5,032 nucleotides of DNA, from the NCBI GenBank assembly GCA_004375785.1, contig SOKM01000267.1, forward strand, positions 1 to 5,032, given 5' to 3'. This stretch comes from Candidatus Cloacimonadota bacterium (lineage in GTDB: Bacteria > Hydrothermota > E44-bin80). The notes below the pieces were generated by a model that saw only the letters and a program-made list of their open reading frames with translations, had not been told where the DNA came from and made no database searches. Positions 1 through 5,032 of the stretch are shown here, piece after piece. A program made the translations under genes and the position numbers. Numbering within the stretch: position 1 is the stretch's first letter; the number at the start of each line of letters is the position of its first letter.

Positions 1-45
1 AACCTTTTGCAAAAGCTTTTTAATTTTATTCAAAAAACTTTCCAT
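1..45 (-). CDS. 5' end of an unidentified gene, truncated by the window edge
   Basis: This is an open start that runs off the left end of the window. Fifteen codons are visible, read as MESFLNKIKKLLQKV, a lysine-rich and probably helical N-terminus. The start is well supported: an AGGAGG Shine-Dalgarno (51-56) lies five bases ahead of the ATG, and a promoter-like -35/-10 pair (72-100) is placed to give a short leader. The gene follows tldE in the same direction after 221 nt, so it may be read from that promoter, from the upstream operon, or from both. The visible residues are too few to assign a family. It is not an obvious signal peptide, because the charged residues are interleaved with the hydrophobic ones. 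The start call is fairly sure; the function is unknown. Confidence 0.7.
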   Translation of the reverse strand, partial: MESFLNKIKKLLQKV

Positions 46-71
46 ATCTTCCTCCTGTTTTTTTCATCAGG

Positions 72-100
72 TTTATAGAGCTTAAGACGTTCTTTAGCAA
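72..100 (-). promoter_or_regulatory. candidate sigma-70-type promoter for the gene starting at 45
   Basis: On the minus strand TTGCTA (95-100, 4 of 6 matches to the -35 consensus) is followed, after exactly 17 nt, by TATAAA (72-77, 5 of 6 matches to the -10 consensus). Initiation near 65 would leave a leader of about 20 nt containing the AGGAGG site. The spacing and position are good. In AT-rich DNA such pairs also arise by chance, so this is a prediction only. Confidence 0.4.
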
Positions 101-115
101 ACGTTCTGCCTTTTC

Positions 116-155
116 TGATGTTGTGATACTCTGGTACTCTGATTCTCTGTTGTTC
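116..155. repeat. degenerate 8-nt tandem repeat, five units
   Basis: On the plus strand the units are TGATGTTG, TGATACTC, TGGTACTC, TGATTCTC and TGTTGTTC, all in register at 8-nt spacing. Every unit begins with TG, position 4 is T in all five, and four of the five end in C. A sixth, poorer unit (TCACTCAC) follows at 156-163. The array lies in the non-coding spacer between tldE and the gene starting at 45, upstream of the candidate promoter. Its function is unknown. It resembles the other short-unit arrays in this window in style but not in sequence or period. Confidence 0.65.
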
Positions 156-196
156 TCACTCACATATATCACTTTTTCCTTTGACTTTTATTATCT

Positions 197-224
197 TACA
201 TCCTACATCGTACATCATACATCC
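197..224. repeat. 7-nt tandem repeat TACATCN, four units
   Basis: Four consecutive heptamers TACATCC, TACATCG, TACATCA and TACATCC share their first six bases and vary only at the seventh. A weak fifth unit (ATTATCT, 190-196) may precede them. The array lies in the spacer downstream of tldE. Six invariant positions across four units make this the cleanest array in the window. It does not encode part of any supported gene. Confidence 0.85.
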
Positions 225-266
225 CTTATTTTTTCTTTCTTTAGCCGTTGCGAAGCAGCCATTCTA

Positions 267-1559
267 TCATCCTACCACATTCAGTGACTTAAAATAAAAA
301 GCGGGCGTGTAGAAAGACCTCATGTTTTCAACCCTCTTCCCAACACCTTCAATGTTGTTCATTACATCATATACATTACCTGCAATCATCGTATTCTTAA
401 CCCTTCCTATCATTCTTCCGTTCTTTATCCTGAAACCGAGCGACACATTACATGAAAAATCACCCGCCAAGATATTCGACTGACCCCCTCCAATAACACT
501 ATGGACTATGATACCATTTTTTATATCTCTCACCATATCTGCAACTGACCATTCCCCAGGTGAAACAACAAAATTCGAGATACCAGGACTTGGTTGCTCA
601 TCGTAACCTCTAACTGCACTCCCTGTACTCTTCTCCCCTAAAATCCCGGCTGTCTGCAAATCAAACAGAAAATTTCTCAAGATACCCTTGTTGAATATTG
701 GAATCCGCTTCGATGCAATTCCTTCACCATCAAAAGGACGGGTTGCAATTCCGTTTTTTAAGAGTGGGTCATCGTAGATAGTTACGCACCTGTCAAGGAG
801 CTTTCTATTCTTCCTATCTTTAAGTGGAGAAGTCCCTTTCTGCACTAATTTTCCATTAACACCCATTGTAAGGCTTCGTAAAAGAATCGGCATAACAGAA
901 GGCATAAAGATTACACTCTTTTTCCCGCTTTCTATAGGTACTGGATTTTTTGCAAGCTCTGTCTTCTTAAGCAATTCTTTTATATCATCCTTATTAATAA
1001 ATAATTTTTTTGGAGAGGTTTTAAACTTATAAATCCATATAAACGAATTATCGATAACAAGAAAAATAAGTGCATAAATTGAAACATATGTTTTTTTAAA
1101 TGTTACATCTAAACCCCTCGTGTTTATTATCCTTACAGTTCTCTCTAACTTCCTGTATTCCAAATCAACCTTTACTCCCGGCTCCTTCTTGAGTATATCT
1201 TTTATAACAGAGCTATTTCGTTCTTTTATCTCTTCAGTTGTCGTCTCTTTTACGCTGTTAAAAAACGTTTGGACAGGTTTCACTTTAGTTTTTTCGGGAA
1301 AAATAAATCTCGCAGTCTCCCCAAATTTAGATGCATTTTTGGCAAAATCAAGAATTGCACCACAAGTCTCTATTTTTGTTGTATTTGCAAAACCGAGTTT
1401 TCCTCTGTTAATTACCCTGATACCCAATCCCTCAAAATCTTTTCTCTCAACTGTGTAAAACTTGTTCGCCCTGAATATTACAGGGTATTCTTTCCCTTTT
1501 ACCCAGAAGATTTCTGTATTATCAACTATCTTTTTAGCTTTCTCGAGTATTTCAATCAT
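267..1559 (-). CDS. tldE: TldE/PmbA, non-catalytic partner subunit of the TldD/TldE metalloprotease
   Basis: This 430-residue protein belongs to the PmbA/TldA family and is close in length to E. coli PmbA (about 450). Family hallmarks are FDGEGIASKRIPIFNKGIL at residues 276-294 and the C-terminal pattern MIAGNVYDVMNNIEGVG (391-407). The region where TldD carries HExxxH reads SVIFMPSVMPILLRSL (215-230) with no histidines, so this is the TldE-type subunit and not a second catalytic one. In E. coli the TldD/TldE heterodimer is cytosolic; it matures microcin B17 and degrades CcdA. The natural substrate here is unknown. The ATG is preceded by GAGGG (1564-1568), weaker than the site of tldD, and follows the tldD stop by 39 nt, so the two are probably co-transcribed. 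The gene ends with in-frame tandem stops, TGA then TAG. A very hydrophobic stretch (residues about 159-178) sits in the middle domain but contains Asp-Asn, so it is unlikely to be a membrane helix. Confidence 0.93.
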   Translation of the reverse strand: MIEILEKAKKIVDNTEIFWVKGKEYPVIFRANKFYTVERKDFEGLGIRVINRGKLGFANTTKIETCGAILDFAKNASKFGETARFIFPEKTKVKPVQTFFNSVKETTTEEIKERNSSVIKDILKKEPGVKVDLEYRKLERTVRIINTRGLDVTFKKTYVSIYALIFLVIDNSFIWIYKFKTSPKKLFINKDDIKELLKKTELAKNPVPIESGKKSVIFMPSVMPILLRSLTMGVNGKLVQKGTSPLKDRKNRKLLDRCVTIYDDPLLKNGIATRPFDGEGIASKRIPIFNKGILRNFLFDLQTAGILGEKSTGSAVRGYDEQPSPGISNFVVSPGEWSVADMVRDIKNGIIVHSVIGGGQSNILAGDFSCNVSLGFRIKNGRMIGRVKNTMIAGNVYDVMNNIEGVGKRVENMRSFYTPAFYFKSLNVVG

Positions 1560-1578
1560 TCTTCCCTCACTTTTTTCC

Positions 1579-1602
1579 CATTTTACCCGGTTACTTGCTT
1601 AC
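1579..1602. repeat. possible 8-nt tandem repeat NNNNTTAC, three units, over the tldD stop
   Basis: On the plus strand CATTTTAC, CCGGTTAC and TTGCTTAC follow each other at 8-nt spacing, each ending in TTAC. On the transcribed strand the units begin GTAA, and the first of them contains the tldD TAA stop. With only four conserved bases in three units this could be chance. It is listed because the other spacers in the window carry clearer arrays of similar unit length. Confidence 0.3.
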
Positions 1603-2963
1603 TTTCCACCAATCACCACATTTCTTATTCTTATATGCGGTCCTCCATCTGAAACTGGGAGGGGCATCTGACCATCCTTCCCGCATCCCCCAAGACCACC
1701 GTGCATACTTACATCGCTACCAATTCCATCTATATTCTTAAGGGTTTCAAAAACGTTGCCAGAGAGAACTACATCCCTTACCATAGGTCCTATTTTACCA
1801 TCTTTTATCAGATATGCTTTGGAAGAAGAGAATGTGAACATTTCAAGTTCAGTCTGTCCTCCAAGTGCACTCACAGCATAAATCCCCTCTTCAACTTCTC
1901 CTATTAGTTCATCGAAAGCCATCTTGCCTTTCAATATGTAAGTGTTCGACATACGCACAATGGGCGGGAATTGGTAACTTATTGCTCTTGCATTTCCTGT
2001 TGGTTTCTCTCTCATTATATCAGCAGATTCCCTCGAATGTAATCTTCCTACGAGTATACCGTTCTTTACAAGGTAATTTTTTCTCGACCGCACTCCCTCA
2101 TCGTCATATTTATAAGACCCCCTCTTTCCTCGAATAGAGCCGTCATCAACAATATTTAAATTCTTGTTACCAAATCTCTTCCCAAACTCCATTATCTTCT
2201 GCATCTTCTGATTCGTGTAAATAAAATCTGCCTCGCTGAGATGCCCAAATGCTTCATGAGCAAAAACGCCGGTAAGAAGTGGGTCGGCAACAACAGTGTA
2301 AATACCTGCCTTTACCTTTTCTGCTTTCAAGAGGTTAATTGCATCTTTTTTTACCTCTTCAGCATCCTCTTCAAGACCGTAAACAATATGAAATCCTTCT
2401 GTATCACCCTTTGATTTGTGCATCATCTGAACGTTCATTCCATCCTTTGCAATTGCTGTAAAACTAATACCACAATAGATCTTTTCCTCTACTATATCTG
2501 CACCTTCTGAATTGAGATAAAACCTTCTCTGAAAAATGTCTTCATAAGTTACCCTCGAACTCTGAATCTTCTTTGACCTGAGTATCCTTGAATTATAGGA
2601 TTTTGCGAGCTTCACCTTTTCATTGATAGGAATCTTTCTTGGGTCGTTTTCCATTTTCACGATGACTTCATCAACATACGGTATGACTTTAGCAAGTCTC
2701 CCCTTTTTTCCATTACATCCCAATCTTGCTTCTCTTGCAACAAAATTTATGTGCGATTCAAGTTCATCAAAGTTATTAAAGGATGCAAAAGACCAGATTC
2801 CTTTAGAAAACGCTCTTACATTTCCACCTATGTCAATATATTGATTAAGGGATTCAAGTTCTTTACCAACATAACGTATCTCAATCCCCTCCCTCTCTTC
2901 AAGATGAACTTCAATAAAAGAAACATTTGCCTTCGAAATCAATTTCTTTATCTTTTCTCTCAT
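1599..2963 (-). CDS. tldD: TldD, zinc metalloprotease subunit of the TldD/TldE complex
   Basis: The protein has 454 residues, slightly shorter than E. coli TldD (481). The zinc-site motif HEAFGH is at residues 236-241, giving two histidine ligands and the catalytic glutamate. GLGGCGKDGQ (422-431) supplies the conserved C-terminal cysteine (C427), the expected third ligand, so the enzyme looks intact. DDEGVRSR (287-294) and the terminal RNVVIGG are also family features. The layout is the usual three parts: N-terminal domain (about 12-85), middle domain (about 105-210) and C-terminal catalytic domain (about 220-454). With TldE it should form a heterodimer that cleaves unfolded peptides threaded into its cavity; this comes from the E. 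coli complex and is not shown here. The ATG at 2963 is preferred over the upstream TTG (2987), because a strong GGGAGGAG lies five bases before it and the TTG would overlap the upstream gene. Only one base separates it from the LTD gene stop, suggesting translational coupling. Confidence 0.96.
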   Translation of the reverse strand: MREKIKKLISKANVSFIEVHLEEREGIEIRYVGKELESLNQYIDIGGNVRAFSKGIWSFASFNNFDELESHINFVAREARLGCNGKKGRLAKVIPYVDEVIVKMENDPRKIPINEKVKLAKSYNSRILRSKKIQSSRVTYEDIFQRRFYLNSEGADIVEEKIYCGISFTAIAKDGMNVQMMHKSKGDTEGFHIVYGLEEDAEEVKKDAINLLKAEKVKAGIYTVVADPLLTGVFAHEAFGHLSEADFIYTNQKMQKIMEFGKRFGNKNLNIVDDGSIRGKRGSYKYDDEGVRSRKNYLVKNGILVGRLHSRESADIMREKPTGNARAISYQFPPIVRMSNTYILKGKMAFDELIGEVEEGIYAVSALGGQTELEMFTFSSSKAYLIKDGKIGPMVRDVVLSGNVFETLKNIDGIGSDVSMHGGLGGCGKDGQMPLPVSDGGPHIRIRNVVIGGK

Positions 2964-2964
2964 C

Positions 2965-4773
2965 TCATCTCCTCCCTGCGATAACAACAGCTGTCTTCTG
3001 TATAATCTTTTTATTTGTCTCTTTATCTACGGCTTCTAAATATACTATGTATAAACCAACTGGCATCTTCTTCCCTCCACTATCCCTTCCATCCCATATA
3101 AACTCTCCGTTTCTACCTGAATCCTTTTGTTTCAAGAAATTATGTTTTCTTATACCTGTTCTGGTATATAGTGATAAATTAACCTTCGCTTTATTGAAAG
3201 GAAGCTCATAGGAAATAACGGTTCTTTCCTGATATCCATCCCCATCTGGTGAAAAAGGGTTGGGATTTACTGAAAGAACTGTTTTTGAATGGGAAGAAGA
3301 CGCATATATGCTGTTCTTTCTCCCGGGAGTTGCACCGCTATAATCACAGGAATTCCCCCAGTTCCAATTTAAATTGCTTTTTATATCTATGTTTATCCTC
3401 TCAATTGAAACACCCTGCTCAGATCCATCCCTATAAAAAATCTCTTCGAAAATAAAAAATGAATTATCCTCAATCAAAATTGTGTCTCCACTATTTCCAA
3501 GACTCGTCCACTTCTCAGGTTCTACAATCGTGGATGGAACGTTTCCCCATTTCGTCTGGAAAAGAGTCTTATCCTCAACAATCACAAGGTATTCGTTCTG
3601 AGGAAGAACGGTATGTTTCACGGATATAGTTATTGCATCTTGAACTCCAACCTTCATTTTCCATCCAAATAGGTCTATAGGAAAAGGTGCACGATTGTAA
3701 AGTTCGAGCCACTCACCCCCTCTAAGAGGGGCATACATTATCTCAGTAATAATTATCTCTCCAACAATATCGCCAACCTTTAACATCTTAAAGGTTTCTG
3801 CTTTCTCATCCCCGCTAAGTTTTACACCAACTCTCTTATTCCCGATAGATGCTGGTTTCCACTCTACTTCAACCCTTAATGTGCAGCCATATGGTGGTAT
3901 CGGGTCATCCTTATAAAGAGTTGCTATCTCCTCGTTGCTTGAGAGTATAGAATCCCAGTCCGTATCTACAAAAAAATCTATACTTACACCTTTGACAGTA
4001 TCCTCAGTCTGGTTCTGAACAAGCACACTGAGTGTTACTGTTTCACCTGAAACTATCTTTTCAGGTTCAATATTAAATCCATAGGAAGGAAGAATAAGTT
4101 CAGCCTGAGAATAGCAACTATTTGCTGCACCCGGGGTTGAGCCTGATGATTCCTGTGAAGATACCCAGTAAAGTTCATTATCAGGATAGAAAGGGGAAAT
4201 TCGCTCAACGGATATCCCATCACCAGGGTCGTATGGAATATTATCAACTGTATTTCCTGGTGTTCCGTAAGAGGAAACGGTATCTTCCGATGCATCAAGC
4301 AAGATTATGGGGTCTTTCGTTGAAAGTCCATCACCAATGGTTGTATTGCCAACCGTCACTATTAATGTCTTAGGAGGAAAATCGTAGGGTTGCAAGTAAT
4401 TCCCATCTCCTATCTCTATATATTCAGGGTCCAATATTACAGAGTATTCTCCGGGGGGTAAATGGGTTGCTCCATAGACTGCATCCGGGTCAAGTAGCAG
4501 GGTATCTGTCCAGGCTATTATATCATCAACTGCATCCATATCGCTAACTCTGTATAAAGAGAGGTCAATTGTATCGTCTGATGCATTAAAGATTTCTATA
4601 AATTCGTTTCTGTCCCCGGGAGTGCCCAAACCTGAATCAGAACCCCTTACATTACTCATCACCTCATTAATGACAAGCCCAGCTGCAGAAGCTTGTAACG
4701 CTCCTTCAATCATTAGAACTGCCATACTAACTATAAAAATATACCTTTTTAACAATCTACTTTTCTCATTCAT
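2965..4773 (-). CDS. exported protein with two lamin-tail domains, a CARDB-like domain and a FlgD-type Ig domain
   Basis: The 602-residue product begins with a clear signal peptide: Lys/Arg-rich start (4-10), hydrophobic core (about 11-26) and a likely cut after A28-S29-A30. It has four regions. LTD 1 (about 33-219) opens with INEVMS and NEFIEIFN and closes with GISVERI and SGSTPGAANS. A CARDB-like Ig domain (about 225-334) contains IEPEKIVSGETVTLSV and VDTDWD. LTD 2 (about 337-489) opens with ITEIMYAP and EWLELYN and closes with GVSIERI and SGATPGRKNS, matching the end of LTD 1. The FlgD-type Ig domain (about 494-602) starts at NPNPFSPDGDG and includes PVGLYIVYLEA near its end. No catalytic motif is visible, so a structural, adhesive or surface-anchoring role is likely; this is inference. 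The FlgD-like C-terminus resembles secretion/sorting tails of related phyla, but no such tail can be assigned. The ATG is chosen for its AGGAG site and because the signal peptide starts there. The reading frame stays open upstream to a TTG at 4863 only by crossing the palindromic repeat. It ends one base before tldD. Confidence 0.9.
   Translation of the reverse strand: MNEKSRLLKRYIFIVSMAVLMIEGALQASAAGLVINEVMSNVRGSDSGLGTPGDRNEFIEIFNASDDTIDLSLYRVSDMDAVDDIIAWTDTLLLDPDAVYGATHLPPGEYSVILDPEYIEIGDGNYLQPYDFPPKTLIVTVGNTTIGDGLSTKDPIILLDASEDTVSSYGTPGNTVDNIPYDPGDGISVERISPFYPDNELYWVSSQESSGSTPGAANSCYSQAELILPSYGFNIEPEKIVSGETVTLSVLVQNQTEDTVKGVSIDFFVDTDWDSILSSNEEIATLYKDDPIPPYGCTLRVEVEWKPASIGNKRVGVKLSGDEKAETFKMLKVGDIVGEIIITEIMYAPLRGGEWLELYNRAPFPIDLFGWKMKVGVQDAITISVKHTVLPQNEYLVIVEDKTLFQTKWGNVPSTIVEPEKWTSLGNSGDTILIEDNSFFIFEEIFYRDGSEQGVSIERINIDIKSNLNWNWGNSCDYSGATPGRKNSIYASSSHSKTVLSVNPNPFSPDGDGYQERTVISYELPFNKAKVNLSLYTRTGIRKHNFLKQKDSGRNGEFIWDGRDSGGKKMPVGLYIVYLEAVDKETNKKIIQKTAVVIAGRR
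2969..2976 (-). promoter_or_regulatory. Shine-Dalgarno that decides the tldD start
   Basis: GGGAGGAG lies inside the last codons of the LTD gene, five bases before the ATG of tldD (2961-2963). The LTD stop TGA occupies 2965-2967, so stop and start are one base apart. A ribosome finishing the LTD protein would sit on this site. This favours the ATG at 2963 over the TTG at 2987. Confidence 0.8.
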
Positions 4774-4780
4774 CCTTGTG

Positions 4781-4785
4781 CTCCT
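4781..4785 (-). promoter_or_regulatory. Shine-Dalgarno for the LTD/FlgD-Ig gene
   Basis: AGGAG stands seven bases before the ATG at 4773. It supports this start over the in-frame TTG at 4863, which has no comparable site and would put a charged 30-residue extension ahead of the signal peptide. Confidence 0.7.
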
Positions 4786-4797
4786 GTGCTCTTTAAT

Positions 4798-4853
4798 AAC
4801 AGGTGAGCCATCTTGGCTCGCAACTCTCAACGAGGCTGGAAGCCTCGCCTGTT
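4798..4853. repeat. bipartite palindrome, pair of inverted REP-like hairpins
   Basis: Outer arms AACAGG (4798-4803) and CCTGTT (4848-4853) enclose two hairpins with three-base loops. The first is GAGCCA-TCT-TGGCTC (4805-4819); the second is GAGGCT-GGA-AGCCTC (4832-4846), extended by a C-G pair at 4831/4847. The two halves are inverted copies of each other: 16 of 22 positions agree, and four of the six differences form two compensated base-pair swaps. Inverted pairs of short hairpins with a conserved 5' flank are typical of REP/BIME elements moved by REP-associated tyrosine transposases. No transposase is in the window, so this identity is inference. The element begins 25 nt upstream of the LTD gene start and would form a cloverleaf-like fold if transcribed in its leader. 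Confidence 0.75.
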
Positions 4854-4891
4854 GCTCATGCAAAACAATCTCATATTCGCACTCTGTGTCA

Positions 4892-4963
4892 ATAAGTTCG
4901 TTTAATTCGTTAATATCGTTTCTTTAGTCTGTTTAGTTCATTTGGTTTCTTTAGTTCTTTCGT
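4892..4963. repeat. degenerate 9-nt tandem repeat, eight units
   Basis: On the plus strand the in-register units are ATAAGTTCG, TTTAATTCG, TTAATATCG, TTTCTTTAG, TCTGTTTAG, TTCATTTGG, TTTCTTTAG and TTCTTTCGT. Seven of the eight end in G. TTTCTTTAG occurs twice exactly, 27 nt (three units) apart, and TCG endings cluster at the left. The array is in the spacer upstream of the LTD gene. It could hold a promoter or be structureless filler; the sequence does not decide. Confidence 0.7.
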
Positions 4964-4983
4964 CATTGTGAGTTTCACTTCTT

Positions 4984-5032
4984 GCCCTGTGTAATACCAT
5001 TATGCACAAAACATTTTCCTATTACACGGGGC
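4984..5032. repeat. 49-bp inverted repeat with 13-bp arms at the window edge
   Basis: GCCCTGTGTAATA (4984-4996) pairs with TATTACACGGGGC (5020-5032). All 13 positions pair, one of them as a G-T wobble, around a 23-nt loop. No T-run follows on either visible side, so a standard rho-independent terminator is unlikely. The right arm ends on the last base of the window, as expected if an assembly broke at a multicopy element. It may be a MITE-like or REP-like palindrome or the end of an insertion sequence; nothing in the window separates these options. Confidence 0.7.

Noticed and set aside
4..20. Overlapping perfect palindromes CTTTTGCAAAAG and AAAAGCTTTT
   Set aside because: They fall inside codons for Lys-Leu-Leu-Gln-Lys of the truncated gene, and A/T-rich codons easily create such symmetry.
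219..266. Small minus-strand reading frame starting MAASQRLKK just after tldE (15 codons)
   Set aside because: It has no Shine-Dalgarno, overlaps the TACATCN array, and nothing resembles a known peptide.
241..266. Possible terminator hairpin after tldE around GTTGCGAAGCAGC
   Set aside because: The best stem is only three or four pairs and no T-run follows on the transcribed strand.
215..1400. Zinc site in TldE
   Set aside because: No HExxxH or equivalent is present at residues 215-230; this is normal for the TldE subunit and not a sign of decay.
1120..1671. Plus-strand open frames of 69 to 127 codons opposite tldE and tldD
   Set aside because: They lie antisense to well-recognised genes, overlap each other in different frames, and show no family features or convincing ribosome sites.
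2964..2987. TTG start of tldD at 2987, giving a 462-residue product
   Set aside because: It overlaps the LTD gene and has no clear ribosome site, while the ATG at 2963 has GGGAGGAG five bases upstream.
4053..4298. Minus-strand open frame of 81 codons inside the LTD gene
   Set aside because: It is an out-of-frame reading of the LTD coding sequence with no recognisable product.
4774..4863. In-frame extension of the LTD gene to a TTG start at 4863
   Set aside because: It would encode the palindromic repeat, place 30 charged residues before a good signal peptide, and lacks a Shine-Dalgarno; the ATG at 4773 has AGGAG at proper spacing.
4870..4892. TTGACA (4887-4892, minus strand) as the -35 of a promoter for the LTD gene
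   Set aside because: The hexamer is perfect, but at 16-18 nt spacing only ATTGTT-like sequences follow, which are poor -10 boxes. It also lies at the edge of a repeat array. It remains possible but is not supported.

Overview
The window looks like one end of a contig from an uncultured, moderately AT-rich bacterium. Everything recognisable is on the minus strand: an exported multidomain surface-type protein, tldD, tldE, and the first codons of a further gene. The big protein has a signal peptide, two lamin-tail domains (LTD), a CARDB-like Ig domain and a C-terminal FlgD-type Ig domain beginning NPNPFSPDGDG. From general knowledge of these families, this combination is common in candidate and FCB-related phyla such as WOR-3, Cloacimonetes, Zixibacteria and KSB1. 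The lineage is an inference and cannot be fixed from this sequence.

Layout in the direction of transcription (right to left): a 49-bp inverted repeat that ends exactly at the window edge (4984-5032); eight degenerate 9-nt tandem units (4892-4963); a bipartite palindrome resembling a pair of inverted REP elements (4798-4853); the LTD/FlgD-Ig gene (4773-2965); tldD (2963-1599), one base after the LTD stop; tldE (1559-267), after a 39-nt gap; a 221-nt spacer with 7-nt and 8-nt tandem repeats and a candidate promoter (72-100); and the first 15 codons of an unidentified gene (45-1) behind a near-perfect Shine-Dalgarno.

TldD and TldE make the two-subunit TldD/TldE metalloprotease. The TldD here keeps HEAFGH and the C-terminal cysteine that completes the zinc site. 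TldE lacks the HExxxH motif, as expected for the partner subunit. The 1-nt spacing between the LTD gene and tldD implies co-transcription and probably coupled translation. Why an exported structural-type protein should be paired with a normally cytoplasmic protease is not evident from the sequence.

The least ordinary material is between the genes. Three spacers carry short degenerate tandem repeats with different unit lengths (7, 8 and 9 nt). The LTD leader holds a double-hairpin element whose two halves differ by two compensatory base-pair swaps, which suggests a structure-conserved mobile or REP-like family. No RNA gene, CRISPR array, transposase or clear rho-independent terminator was seen.
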